A stretch of 38,844 nt of DNA from Chloroflexota bacterium (lineage in GTDB: Bacteria; Chloroflexota; Anaerolineae; Anaerolineales; Villigracilaceae), in the NCBI GenBank assembly GCA_021824575.1, contig JAKAKJ010000082.1, positions 1 to 38,844 of the forward strand, given 5' to 3'. Of the stretch, positions 22,695 through 31,292 are shown piece after piece. The notes under the pieces were generated by a model. It had not been told where the DNA came from. It worked only from the letters and a program-made list of their open reading frames with translations, and did not search any database. The translations under genes and the position numbers were made by a program. Each line of letters begins with the position of its first letter. Within the stretch, counting starts at the first letter, position 1.

Positions 22695-23471
22695 ATGCCA
22701 ACGCTTCCTTCCAAGACCGATAACGGCGTGCTGACCCTGACGCTGAATCGCCCCGAACGCGCCAACGCGTTCAACCTTGAGTTGATCGGCGAATTGCAGG
22801 ACGCATTTGCCAAAGCTTCGAGCGACTCTCAAACGCGCGTGATCGTGCTGACGGGCGCGGGCAGTTCCTTTAGCGCTGGCCACGACATCACCGAAATGTC
22901 GAGCGTGCGCGAGCAGGATATTTCTTATGGCGAGCACTTGCGCCAAACGTATAATCCGCTGATTCTGCAAATCCGCCAAATCGAAAAACCCATCATTGCC
23001 GCAGTCAATGGAACCTGTGCGGGTGCGGCATTGGGAATAGCACTGGCTTGTGATTTGCGCTGCGCTTCGGATGAAACCAGATTGGTCGTTGGCTTTGGAG
23101 GAATTGCGCTTGCCCCTGATTCAGCCGTGTCATTGTTTTTGCCGGTTTTGATTGGCTTGGGACGCGCCGAAGAATTTTATTTCAGCAACGCGCCGATTTC
23201 CGCGCAACAGGCATTAGAATGGGGATTGGTCAATCGCGTTTTTTCCCCCGCAAGTTTTATGAAGGAAACGTTGGCTTACGCGGAGCGATTGGCAGCGGGT
23301 CCCATCGGCGCGTTTGGGTTGGCAAAGCAGGCATTCAACAAGGCCGTGTTGCCAAATCTCGAAGAGGCGTTGAATGCCGAAGCCGATTTGCAGGAGATTG
23401 CCAGCAAACACGCGGAACACAAAGAAGGCGTCGCAGCATTTTTGGAAAAGAGAAAACCGAAATACATTTAA
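22695..23471 (+). CDS. enoyl-CoA hydratase/isomerase (crotonase) family protein
   Basis: This 258-residue protein has a crotonase fold. The oxyanion-hole segments are SFSAGHDI (about 56-63) and [18 protein letters not shown] (about 104-121). The position where hydratases carry a catalytic Glu reads [15 protein letters not shown], with Asp as in PaaG-like and enoyl-CoA isomerases, so isomerase or ring-opening chemistry is as likely as hydration. The C-terminal part has the usual [11 protein letters not shown] and a final trimer helix. No ribosome site is seen upstream; a palindromic hairpin ends one base before ATG 22695. No other fatty-acid or phenylacetate genes are near, so the pathway is uncertain. 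Confidence 0.85.
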   Translation: MPTLPSKTDNGVLTLTLNRPERANAFNLELIGELQDAFAKASSDSQTRVIVLTGAGSSFSAGHDITEMSSVREQDISYGEHLRQTYNPLILQIRQIEKPIIAAVNGTCAGAALGIALACDLRCASDETRLVVGFGGIALAPDSAVSLFLPVLIGLGRAEEFYFSNAPISAQQALEWGLVNRVFSPASFMKETLAYAERLAAGPIGAFGLAKQAFNKAVLPNLEEALNAEADLQEIASKHAEHKEGVAAFLEKRKPKYI

Positions 23472-23473
23472 TG

Positions 23474-23502
23474 GTAGGGGCACAGCGCCGCTGTGCCCCT
23501 AC
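23474..23502. repeat. palindromic repeat, family C, between the crotonase gene and gatB
   Basis: GTAGGGGCACAGC, three bases, then the reverse complement make a 13-bp stem. It starts two bases after the crotonase stop and ends 10 bases before the gatB ATG, where the ribosome site should be. A copy differing only in the loop is at 26466-26494. Confidence 0.85.
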
Positions 23503-23512
23503 GCGAGACATC

Positions 23513-24964
23513 ATGGAATTTGAACCTGTCATTGGCCTTGAAGTCCACGCCGAGCTTCAAACAAAATCGAAGATGTTCTGTTCGTGTGCAGTGGTTGATT
23601 CCATGACCGCCGCGCCGAACACAACGGTCTGCCCTGTTTGTTCCGGGATGCCGGGAACATTACCGGTTGTCAATCAAAAGGCGGTTGAGTTCGGAATCCG
23701 TGTGGCGCTGGCATTGGACTGCGAAGTCCAACATACCAGCATCTTTGCGCGCAAAAATTATTTTTATCCAGACCTGCCCAAAGGTTATCAAATCTCGCAA
23801 TACGAACAGCCGCTGGCAATCAATGGCAAGCTGATCATTCGAACGTCTGCAGGCGAACAGACGATCCGCGTGCGACGCGTGCATTTGGAGGAAGATACCG
23901 GCAAATTGACACATGTCGAACGCGACGGAAAATCCTATTCACTCGTGGATTTGAATCGTGCCGGTGTTCCGCTGCTTGAAATTGTGTCCGAGCCTGATCT
24001 TCATTCCGCAGAAGCCGCGCGGGCTTACGGCGAAGCTTTACGCGACATCTTGCGTTACCTCGGCGTCAACAGTGGCGATATGGAAAAAGGTGTCATCCGT
24101 TTTGAAGCGAATGTGTCAGTGAGGGAAAAAGGGGATAAGGGATTAGGGATAAGGACCGAGGTAAAAAATTTGAATTCATTTCGCGCACTCGAACGCGCCA
24201 TTGAATATGAGATCGAACGTCAGGGCAAAATCATCGAGGCGGGCGGAACCGTCGAACAGGAAACACTTGGTTGGAATGAAACGCGCGGCGAGACGTATTC
24301 CCAGCGCAGCAAGGAAGACGCGCACGATTATCGTTATTTCCCTGAACCGGATTTGCCACCGTTGGCCCTAGAGCAAAATTGGATTGATGAGATCCAAAGC
24401 AAATTGCCTGAACTTCCACGCGCGAAATATTTGCGGTTTATCAAAGATTATGGTTTGACTGAATACGATGCGGCGCGCCTCACCGATGAAAAGGAAATCG
24501 CTGATTATTTTGAATCGGCGGTCCATCATTTACCGTCCACGGTCCAGCCGAAGACCGTGGCAAATTGGATGCTCGGAGATTTGTTCTCGCTGATGAATCA
24601 GGCTGATTTAAAGGTCGGCCAGCTCAAAGTCCGGCCTGAGGCGCTGGCAGAGTTGGTGAAGATCGTGTCCGAAGGGCAGATCAATCAAACCAGCGCACGG
24701 GAAGTCTTGAACGAAATGTTCGAATCCGGCAAAAGCGCCTCGGAAATTGTCGGAATGCGCGGACTCAAGCAGCTTTCGGACGAATCGTCCATCGCGGAGC
24801 TGGTCAGCCAGGCACTAAAGGAAAATCCAAATGAAGTTGCCAGTTATAAATCGGGCAAAACGGGTGTGGTCAACTTCTTGTTCGGACAAGTGATGAAAAA
24901 AGCGGCAGGCAAGGCCAATCCGCAGGTGGTGCGTACCGAACTGGAAAAGCAACTGGCACAGTGA
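23513..24964 (+). CDS. gatB: Asp-tRNA(Asn)/Glu-tRNA(Gln) amidotransferase subunit B
   Basis: This 483-residue protein is normal length for GatB. With GatA and GatC (not in this window) it converts misacylated Glu-tRNA(Gln) or Asp-tRNA(Asn) to the correct aminoacyl-tRNA. The start [15 protein letters not shown] is the family signature, followed by the zinc-type cysteines FCSC ... CPVCSGMPG, the catalytic [18 protein letters not shown] block and EDTGKLTH. The C-terminal tail domain (about 330-483) ends in the YqeY-like helices. ATG 23513 is fixed by the family start; the frame open upstream runs through the crotonase gene. No strong ribosome site is seen. A stretch encoding [11 protein letters not shown] matches a repeat family at DNA level. 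Confidence 0.95.
   Translation: MEFEPVIGLEVHAELQTKSKMFCSCAVVDSMTAAPNTTVCPVCSGMPGTLPVVNQKAVEFGIRVALALDCEVQHTSIFARKNYFYPDLPKGYQISQYEQPLAINGKLIIRTSAGEQTIRVRRVHLEEDTGKLTHVERDGKSYSLVDLNRAGVPLLEIVSEPDLHSAEAARAYGEALRDILRYLGVNSGDMEKGVIRFEANVSVREKGDKGLGIRTEVKNLNSFRALERAIEYEIERQGKIIEAGGTVEQETLGWNETRGETYSQRSKEDAHDYRYFPEPDLPPLALEQNWIDEIQSKLPELPRAKYLRFIKDYGLTEYDAARLTDEKEIADYFESAVHHLPSTVQPKTVANWMLGDLFSLMNQADLKVGQLKVRPEALAELVKIVSEGQINQTSAREVLNEMFESGKSASEIVGMRGLKQLSDESSIAELVSQALKENPNEVASYKSGKTGVVNFLFGQVMKKAAGKANPQVVRTELEKQLAQ
24131..24154. repeat. family D-like sequence inside gatB
   Basis: GGGGATAAGGGATTAGGGAT differs by a single extra T from the arm of the repeat at 22646-22664. It encodes part of [11 protein letters not shown] using AGG, ATA and TTA codons, which are uncommon in the neighbouring genes. 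Protein length here matches the family, so it would be a replacement rather than an insertion, or a coincidence. Confidence 0.4.
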
Positions 24965-25092
24965 CCTCATCCATGACCTATTTGTGATAACCTTCATATT
25001 GACGGAGGGAAAAAAGTCGAGTAAGGTTAAGCGGCAAGTGAAAACTCAGGAAATTTATTGATATGACCTGTTTTTTGACATAGGCATTTTGT

Positions 25093-25129
25093 AAGCGGGC
25101 ACCGTCCGAACGTGCCCGCTTATTTTTTT
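25093..25129 (+). terminator. intrinsic terminator between gatB and gdhA
   Basis: AAGCGGGCAC pairs with GTGCCCGCTT (10 bp, 9-base loop) and is followed by ATTTTTTT. It lies 128 bases after the gatB stop and ends 26 bases before the gdhA ATG. It can end the gatB transcript or act as an attenuator for gdhA. The rest of this 191-base gap shows only a weak promoter candidate (TTGACG at 24999, 17 bases, TAAGGT). Confidence 0.8.
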
Positions 25130-25155
25130 CTAAAAAATCCTTTCAGGAGAACAGA

Positions 25156-26442
25156 ATGGCTGAACAACTTAATGCGTTTGAAATGGCGCAGGAACAATTT
25201 GACCATGTGGCAAAACTGCTCAAATTGGACTCCACCGTCTCAGAGATGCTTCGCTGGCCGATGCGCGAATATTCCTTCCGCATCCCGGTGCGGATGGATG
25301 ACGGCTCAACACGCGTCTTTCAGGGATTCCGCGTGCAGCATAACGACGCACGCGGCCCCAACAAAGGCGGCATCCGTTTCCATCCGGCTGAGACGCTGGA
25401 CACCGTGCGCGCGTTGGCAACCTGGATGACGTGGAAATGCGCCGTGGCGGATATCCCGTTGGGCGGCGGCAAAGGCGGCATCATCGTGGACCCGGCAACG
25501 CTTTCCGTTCACGAAAAGGAGCGTTTGTGCCGCGGCTGGGTGGACGTGATGTGGAAGAACATTGGTCCGCGCAACGACGTGCCCGCCCCGGATGTTGGCA
25601 CAACGCCGCAGATGATGGGCTGGATGATGGATGAATATTCCAAGCTCGTGGGGCAGTACACGCCGGGTGTGTTCACCGGCAAGCCTTTGGGTGGCGGCGG
25701 ATCAGAAGGCCGCACCGAAGCGACCGGTTATGGCGTGATCTACACCGTGCGTGAAGCGATGAAGCATTTGAAGATGGACCCGAAAAATTCCGTGGCGGCC
25801 ATCGAAGGTTTTGGAAATGTAGCGCAGTATGCCGCGATTGGTTTTATCGAAATGCTGGGCGGAAAGGTCGCCTGTGTTTCCTGCTGGGATCGCAATGATA
25901 AAAAGTCATATACCTATAGCCACAAGGATGGCATTGACCCGCATTTCCTGCTGACCATCGTGGACGAGTACGGCACAATTGACAAGAAGAAGGCTCAGGA
26001 CAAAGGTTATGTGGTTGAAGATGGCGGAGCATGGATCACGAAGGATGTGGATGTGTTGATCCCCGCGGCGATTGAAGGCCACGTCAACGCCGATACAGTC
26101 AAGACAATATCGAAGCGCGTCAAGCTCGTGGCGGAAGGCGCCAACGGTCCTGTCACGCCCGAAGCGGACGAATACCTCAAGGCGAACAAGATCTTTGAAA
26201 TCCCGGACTTCCTCTGCAACGCGGGCGGTGTAACAACTTCCTATTTCGAATCGGTTCAGAACGATATGAATTTCTACTGGACCAAGCAGGAAGTTCTTGA
26301 AAAGCTCGATACCAAGATGACGCAGGCGTTCAACGCTGTGCTTCACATGAGCGAGAAGGAAAAAGTCTACATGCGCGACGCGGCTTATATGGTCGCAATT
26401 GATCGCGTGGTCAAGGCCATGCAGTTGCGCGGCTGGGCGTAG
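25156..26442 (+). CDS. gdhA: glutamate dehydrogenase
   Basis: This 428-residue hexameric-type enzyme interconverts glutamate with 2-oxoglutarate and ammonia. The substrate domain has GPNKGGIRFHP, the catalytic lysine in PLGGGKGGI and the aspartate in DVPAPDVGT. The nucleotide domain has the glycine-rich loop GFGNVAQYAA. The acidic or basic residue after the second strand that decides NAD versus NADP (here VSCWDRND) does not allow a sure call. TTCAGGAGAACAG precedes ATG 25156. It stands alone between a terminator and a palindromic repeat. With icd it connects carbon and nitrogen metabolism. Confidence 0.94.
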   Translation: MAEQLNAFEMAQEQFDHVAKLLKLDSTVSEMLRWPMREYSFRIPVRMDDGSTRVFQGFRVQHNDARGPNKGGIRFHPAETLDTVRALATWMTWKCAVADIPLGGGKGGIIVDPATLSVHEKERLCRGWVDVMWKNIGPRNDVPAPDVGTTPQMMGWMMDEYSKLVGQYTPGVFTGKPLGGGGSEGRTEATGYGVIYTVREAMKHLKMDPKNSVAAIEGFGNVAQYAAIGFIEMLGGKVACVSCWDRNDKKSYTYSHKDGIDPHFLLTIVDEYGTIDKKKAQDKGYVVEDGGAWITKDVDVLIPAAIEGHVNADTVKTISKRVKLVAEGANGPVTPEADEYLKANKIFEIPDFLCNAGGVTTSYFESVQNDMNFYWTKQEVLEKLDTKMTQAFNAVLHMSEKEKVYMRDAAYMVAIDRVVKAMQLRGWA

Positions 26443-26465
26443 AAATTTATCTTTCCAAAATAAAA

Positions 26466-26494
26466 GTAGGGGCACAGCGACGCTGTGCCCCTAC
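26466..26494. repeat. palindromic repeat, family C, possible bidirectional terminator
   Basis: GTAGGGGCACAGC, three bases, then its reverse complement. It is flanked by AAAATAAAA on the left and AATTTTTAA on the right. It lies between the converging stops of gdhA (26442) and pepF (26512), so this copy may have been taken over as a terminator for both. Confidence 0.8.
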
Positions 26495-26511
26495 AATTTT
26501 TAAGATTGATT

Positions 26512-28311
26512 TTATATCTCGCAGAAGCGATCTATCCGTTTGCCGATGATCGCAATGCTGTCTTCCCAGAATTTGCGCTGGCGGATGTCAATGCCGAAGC
26601 GCTTGGCAAGTTTTGCAGCAGACTCTTCACCTGTAGAGGCCAGCAATTTTTTATAATCTTCCACAAAAGCCGCGCCGCGCTGCTGGTAGATGGCATACAG
26701 ACCGGTCGCAAATAATAAACCGAACGCGTATGGGAAATTATAGAAAGATAGACTCGGCGAATAATAATGCGGCTTCCACGTCCACATGAATTTTTGGAGA
26801 TACTTTTCATCGAGGCCGTCGCCGTAGGTTGCCCTTTGCGCGCGTTCCATGATCTCGTTGAAATCATCGGCTGACAGTTCGGCTTGCTCGCGGCGCTCGA
26901 AGACTTCCTTTTCAAAAAGATAGCGCGAATAAATGTCCACGACGATCTGCGCCGCGCCCTGGATTTGCGCTTCGAGCACGGCCAATTCCTCCTGCGGGTC
27001 TTTCGTGGAGGAAAGAACGGCTTCGGTCACGATGGTCTCGCACATGGTGGATGCGGTCTCGGCCAGCGTCATCGGCGTGAGCTGCTGCAATTCGGTTTTA
27101 CCGGCTTTGAACGCGCAATCGTTGTGGAAGCCGTGACCGAGTTCGTGCGCGATGGTGCTGACTGTATCGAACGAGCCGTCAAAGTTGCACAGCACGCGGC
27201 TTTCCTTTACGCCGGAAATGCCCATGCAGAACGCGCCGCCGCGTTTGCCGTCGCGCTGTTCGGCGTCAATCCAGTTGTTGTCGAAGGCGCGCTTCGCAAA
27301 TGCTTTGAGATCGGGCGAGAACTTCCCGAAGTTATCCAGCACAAAATCGCGCGCTTCCTCGAATGAATAGACTTTGTCCGTTTTGCCAAGCGGGGCAAAA
27401 ACGTCCCACCATGCCAGTTGTTCCTTGCCAAGTTTCTTTGCTTTGGCTTTGAAATACCTGCGGAACATCGGGAATGAATCGTGCATTGCGCCCAGCATGG
27501 CTTCGAGAGTCTTGCGGTCAATGCGCGCCGAATCGAGCGCGGAATGGACGGCGTCTTTGCGGCCACGGCGTTTGTTCAGCGTGTTCGCCTGGCCTTTGAC
27601 TCCGTTCATGCAGGCCGCCAGTGTTTCCTTGACTGATTCCCAGGCTTTGTTCTCTGCCTCATACGCGCGGCGGCGAACCGATTCGTCTGGGTGCGAGCGC
27701 AGGTTGATCAGCGCGGGCATGGGCAATTTCTGGGTTTTGCCGTCCAGCTCGAAGTCCACGGAAAGCTGCGAGGTCACCGTCCCCTGCAATTTCTCGAAGG
27801 CGTTGCCTCCGCTCAGGCTGAGTTCCGAAGCGAGTCCTTCCAGTTCATCACTCATTTGATATTTGCTTTGCTCAACGGATTCCTTGATCATGAAGGCGTG
27901 CGCTTCCGCAACCTTGTTTTTTGCGACGGCTTTGTCGAGCTTCGGGCCGACCTTGCCGAGCCAGCTTCGGAAGCGGGTGAAGAGCTTGTCCATCGGCAGG
28001 CTGGCTTGCTCGAACTCGGACATGGCGCGCATGGCGGTTTTATCGCGCGAGTCTGTTGTGACATATGAATAGATGAACGGCACGATGGTGCCGGCCAGCG
28101 TCTGGATTTTATTGATGCGGTTGATGGCGTCGCCGATCAGCGCGGCCAATTCCGCAGCGGGAGTCTTCGCTCCGGCTTTGCTCAGTTTGCTGGCAAAGAA
28201 TTTTTCCAAAGCGGCGACCTGCTTTTTGTAATCTTCGACAGCAGCTTTGTATTCTTTTGACTCAAGAGATGGATAAACGTTGGTTAAATCCCAATGTGGT
28301 GCGGTAGACAT
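26512..28311 (-). CDS. pepF: oligoendopeptidase F, M3 family
   Basis: This 599-residue zinc metallopeptidase cleaves short peptides in the cytoplasm. The zinc site is HELGH at 389-393, with Glu418 in LAETAST as the third ligand. The preceding block FDGSFDTVSTIAHE and the N-terminal helical lobe (NVYPSLES ... ) fit the PepF group. It has no signal peptide. AAGGAG lies five bases before ATG 28311. It converges on gdhA and follows the PPDK-domain gene by 151 bases on the same strand; a repeat lies in that gap, so it may have its own promoter. Confidence 0.93.
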   Translation of the reverse strand: MSTAPHWDLTNVYPSLESKEYKAAVEDYKKQVAALEKFFASKLSKAGAKTPAAELAALIGDAINRINKIQTLAGTIVPFIYSYVTTDSRDKTAMRAMSEFEQASLPMDKLFTRFRSWLGKVGPKLDKAVAKNKVAEAHAFMIKESVEQSKYQMSDELEGLASELSLSGGNAFEKLQGTVTSQLSVDFELDGKTQKLPMPALINLRSHPDESVRRRAYEAENKAWESVKETLAACMNGVKGQANTLNKRRGRKDAVHSALDSARIDRKTLEAMLGAMHDSFPMFRRYFKAKAKKLGKEQLAWWDVFAPLGKTDKVYSFEEARDFVLDNFGKFSPDLKAFAKRAFDNNWIDAEQRDGKRGGAFCMGISGVKESRVLCNFDGSFDTVSTIAHELGHGFHNDCAFKAGKTELQQLTPMTLAETASTMCETIVTEAVLSSTKDPQEELAVLEAQIQGAAQIVVDIYSRYLFEKEVFERREQAELSADDFNEIMERAQRATYGDGLDEKYLQKFMWTWKPHYYSPSLSFYNFPYAFGLLFATGLYAIYQQRGAAFVEDYKKLLASTGEESAAKLAKRFGIDIRQRKFWEDSIAIIGKRIDRFCEI

Positions 28312-28400
28312 GGCGGCTCCTTATTCTGATTGTGAATAGGTTATGGCAAGTATACTCAATACCTTCACAAAAAAACGCGCGGGAAATTGAAAACTTTTGG

Positions 28401-28448
28401 ACACGGATTTTTAAAAAGGGTTTTCCGTGCAATCCGTGGCATCCGTGT
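28401..28448. repeat. short inverted repeat related to family E
   Basis: ACACGGAT (28401-28408) and ATCCGTGT (28441-28448) bound a 48-base unit rich in CCGTG motifs (TTCCGTGCAATCCGTGGCATCCGTGT). It resembles the family E elements near 18.4 kb but is shorter. It lies between the PPDK-domain gene and pepF. No gene or clear promoter is seen in the rest of this gap. Confidence 0.5.
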
Positions 28449-28462
28449 ACTGAATGGCCGAA

Positions 28463-30844
28463 TTATTCATGATGTGCAGATTCTGAATTGGTTTCTTTTT
28501 GTTCCTTCTCTGGCGCGGCGGGCAATTCCTCGCGGGCGAGATAAGCGGCAGCGCGGTTTCGCTGGGCGTCCATGACGAGATCAAGAACGTGGCGAGGACG
28601 ATAATCCCTCACATCAATCAGGCGCAAGGCTTGCTGGATGGAGGGGTCCGCGTTGACAAAATCCAGGAGCCGATTGGGAGTCGAGTAGAAAAATTCTCTG
28701 TTGAAGGCGGTATCCTTATCGTTAAGGAAAACAGCCAGCGGGTAGATGCGCGCTTCCATCAAATCCTGGAAGAAATGTGTGCCAAAGGACGGTTCCGGCA
28801 AAGTGCTTCCTGTTTCATCTGAAAGCTCGATCAGCGCCCGCGTGTTGTAGATGTCGCCATAGGCAACATGCACTCCAAGATCGGGCGTGGAACTTCCCCA
28901 ACGTCCCGGCCCAACCGCGATGAAAATTTCGTCTTTGAGCGCGGCGTTTAATTTTCCAATGGAATGCTGCAATTTGATTCGTTCAACGTCTGTGGAAAGA
29001 TGGAAATATCCCTCCGGCGGGACGAACAGCACGTAACGTATGTTGAGCACCGCGCCCTGCGGAACCATGCGTTGTGATGAGAAGATGAAGTCCTGCGGTT
29101 TTATGTTTTTGGGGATGGAAGCTTCCACGGTATCCTGAATATGACTTTGGGGGCGGCATTGCAGAAGCGTGATGCGTATGCCGGGATGCTGCGAATCGGG
29201 TTCGACCACTTGCGCGGTAAATTCAACATCCACGGGCGAGCCGTAATGTTTTTCGAGCAACTGCAAAGCTTCGCGGATGCGGGCGGGGAACGGCGTGTGT
29301 CCAAGCAGGCCATCGAAGGTGACGAAGAGTTTTTCCGGCTCCACTTGATTTGTGACCATGGGCGAAAGATCGCCGTCCCATTCCACTTCCATAATGTAAC
29401 GTATGGGAGGATAACGCGGCGTGATCACTTCGCGAACCGGGATGGTGCAGAACTGGTTGGCTTGCAAGTCAATCACATCTATATTCCGCTGCGAATAGCG
29501 CCGGATGGAACGCGCATCCGATGACGGATATAAGCGCGGGTGACTCAATGCCACCAAGCGCGGATGATCTTCGGCGACCATTTCCACAGCGCGCGTGCCC
29601 AATCCCCAAACCAATCGCAGGAATCCATCCTCCTGTTTGATTTGCGGCGACCAGCGATACAGATTGCGGCTGAATGCCACGCCCGCCGCCTCCGGGAAGT
29701 AGTAACGGCCCATCGCTTCGCCTTCCACGAACTGAATCAGGATGGCGATGCGCTCGTCGTAATCGGTCAGCCCTTTGTGATGGCGGTACAGAAGCGCATC
29801 AGGATGCAGCGCGCTGGCATAGACGCGGGCAATGGCTTTGGTCAACGCCAGCAAATTTTCTTCGGGAGTTCCCTGGTTGGGGCAAAAGACGCTTTCATAT
29901 TTCCCGGCAAAGGATGTGCCGAAGTTATCTTCCAGCAAACTGGATGAGCGCACGATCAATGGAGACTTGTCTGCCTGACGGACAACCTGCTCCAGCCGCT
30001 CCAAAACCTCCGGCGGAAAATTCCCCTGCGAGAATTCGGCGCAAATTTTTGGATAATCTGCGCGCATCTCCTCCTCGGATTTATATTTCTGGTCGTTCCA
30101 GTGCATCAGCCCGTTCAGCGACATGAAATTGTAGAACGCGTCCGAGCCGAGATAATAGGATACAGGCGTTCTGAAACAATCGCGCACTTCGGGCGGAGCC
30201 GTGGCTTTCAGGATTCGCATGGCGAGCAACATGCCGGCAGCCTTGCCTCCCACTTTTCCGCCGCCGATCTTGCGCTGGCGAATTTCTTTTAAATCCTCCA
30301 CCTCGAACCAGCGGCGCGCAATATTGATGTATCGAAGCTGGTCGCTGATCATGGTGCGGATGAGCACCACTTTGATTTCCTGCAAGCGCGCCTCGTGCTT
30401 TTGCCGTTCCTCCGGCGGCATCGAGGCGATCAGCTCCGCCTGCTCGAACAACATGTTCTGCGGAGCCAGTTCGGGATTGAACCACACGAAGTCCGTTTCC
30501 GCCTGGCCGTGTTCCGTCAAAACCTGCCGCACAAGAGTCTCGAAATCGGAATAGGGAAAATTGTAGGCAAAGAGAAAATCGGTCAGCGAATCGCGCACGC
30601 GCCGCAGGCGGGTCTCCCATACTTCGGCGTTTTCCTCGATGAGCGGCTCATGCACGCCTTCCCGGATTTGGGACGCCATGGCTTTGTTGCGCGCTTCGTC
30701 CTCGAAATCGGCCTTGCTGATGATCCCGCGCGTGAACAGCTCACGCCGCATCCGCGAACGGATGCGCCCGCTCAGAATGGGGTACTGGCTGAGCGTCAGG
30801 TAGATTTGCAAAACGTTGTCGGAAGGCGGCTGTGGAAACGTCAT
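28463..30844 (-). CDS. PEP synthase/PPDK-type ATP-binding domain protein
   Basis: This 793-residue protein has an N-terminal helical region (about 1-190) of no known family. It is followed by the ATP-grasp nucleotide-binding domain of PEP synthase and pyruvate phosphate dikinase: GGGKVGGKAAGM (195-205), IVRSSSLLEDNFGTSFAGKY (297-316), QFVEGEAMGRYYFPEAAGVAFSR and, late, LLQCRPQS. The central phosphohistidine domain and the C-terminal PEP/pyruvate barrel are absent; instead about 180 residues of unknown type end in a charged tail. It cannot be a complete PEP synthase. Phosphorylation of another protein or a partner subunit is possible but unproven. No ribosome site precedes ATG 30844; TATAAT lies 14 bases upstream. 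It is divergent from spoVS. Confidence 0.75.
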   Translation of the reverse strand: MTFPQPPSDNVLQIYLTLSQYPILSGRIRSRMRRELFTRGIISKADFEDEARNKAMASQIREGVHEPLIEENAEVWETRLRRVRDSLTDFLFAYNFPYSDFETLVRQVLTEHGQAETDFVWFNPELAPQNMLFEQAELIASMPPEERQKHEARLQEIKVVLIRTMISDQLRYINIARRWFEVEDLKEIRQRKIGGGKVGGKAAGMLLAMRILKATAPPEVRDCFRTPVSYYLGSDAFYNFMSLNGLMHWNDQKYKSEEEMRADYPKICAEFSQGNFPPEVLERLEQVVRQADKSPLIVRSSSLLEDNFGTSFAGKYESVFCPNQGTPEENLLALTKAIARVYASALHPDALLYRHHKGLTDYDERIAILIQFVEGEAMGRYYFPEAAGVAFSRNLYRWSPQIKQEDGFLRLVWGLGTRAVEMVAEDHPRLVALSHPRLYPSSDARSIRRYSQRNIDVIDLQANQFCTIPVREVITPRYPPIRYIMEVEWDGDLSPMVTNQVEPEKLFVTFDGLLGHTPFPARIREALQLLEKHYGSPVDVEFTAQVVEPDSQHPGIRITLLQCRPQSHIQDTVEASIPKNIKPQDFIFSSQRMVPQGAVLNIRYVLFVPPEGYFHLSTDVERIKLQHSIGKLNAALKDEIFIAVGPGRWGSSTPDLGVHVAYGDIYNTRALIELSDETGSTLPEPSFGTHFFQDLMEARIYPLAVFLNDKDTAFNREFFYSTPNRLLDFVNADPSIQQALRLIDVRDYRPRHVLDLVMDAQRNRAAAYLAREELPAAPEKEQKETNSESAHHE

Positions 30845-30858
30845 GACTTGTCATCACT

Positions 30859-30864
30859 ATTATA
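30859..30864 (-). promoter_or_regulatory. -10 box of the PPDK-domain gene
   Basis: A perfect TATAAT on the minus strand lies 14 bases before ATG 30844. No convincing -35 is seen. The predicted leader is only about 7-8 bases and has no Shine-Dalgarno sequence. Confidence 0.45.
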
Positions 30865-30873
30865 CGAGCGTGC

Positions 30874-30902
30874 TTGAATCTTGGCGGCAAATCCTGTACA
30901 AT
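30874..30902 (+). promoter_or_regulatory. promoter of spoVS
   Basis: TTGAAT (30874-30879), 17 bases, then TACAAT (30897-30902). The predicted start near 30909 gives a leader of about 36 bases with GGGAGG five bases before the spoVS ATG. It partly faces the divergent PPDK-gene promoter. Confidence 0.6.
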
Positions 30903-30944
30903 TTTGTATGAACAAGCCCCTCTTTACCTGCCTGGGAGGCATAC

Positions 30945-31205
30945 ATGGATATGATCAAAGTTTCCGCCAACTCCCGAACCTCTGCTGTCGCCGGGGCGAT
31001 TGCGGGGGTCATACGCGAGCACAAACATGCGGAAGTGCAAGCGATCGGAGCCGGAGCCGTGAATCAGGCCGTCAAGGCGCTGGTGCTGGCAATCGGTTAC
31101 CTGAAGAACGACGGCATTGACGTGGTCTGCGTCCCCGAATTTGTGGATGTGGAGATCGAAGACAAAGTGCGGACCGCCATCAAGCTGGTGGTTGATCCGC
31201 GCTGA
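30945..31205 (+). CDS. spoVS: stage V sporulation protein S family (SpoVS)
   Basis: This 86-residue protein is a full-length SpoVS family member: it starts with IKVSANSRTSAVAGAIA, then the central VQAIGAGAVNQAVKALVLAIGYL, and ends FVDVEIEDKVRTAIKLVV. The family has an Alba-like fold and is thought to bind nucleic acid. In Bacillus it affects sporulation, but it is widespread in bacteria that do not form spores. GGGAGG lies five bases before ATG 30945 with a good promoter upstream. No other sporulation gene is in the window. Confidence 0.92.
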   Translation: MDMIKVSANSRTSAVAGAIAGVIREHKHAEVQAIGAGAVNQAVKALVLAIGYLKNDGIDVVCVPEFVDVEIEDKVRTAIKLVVDPR

Positions 31206-31292
31206 CGCGTCGCTTCAGACCGTTCGCGGGCTGCCGTTTAAAGACCGACTCTCAGGGAGAGTTTGACGCGCCGTGCTTTTCGATTTGGAAGG

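Noticed and set aside
23219-23512. A 98-residue N-terminal extension of gatB
   Set aside because: It runs through the crotonase gene in another frame and through a palindromic repeat; GatB proteins start at [12 protein letters not shown].
24965-25155. Riboswitch upstream of gdhA
   Set aside because: A terminator is present, but I see no glutamine or other known aptamer pattern; gatB needs a terminator and this one suffices.
31206-31272. Strong terminator after spoVS
   Set aside because: The ACTCTC/GAGAGT hairpin is only six pairs with a three-base loop and has no T-run, so it is at most a weak terminator.
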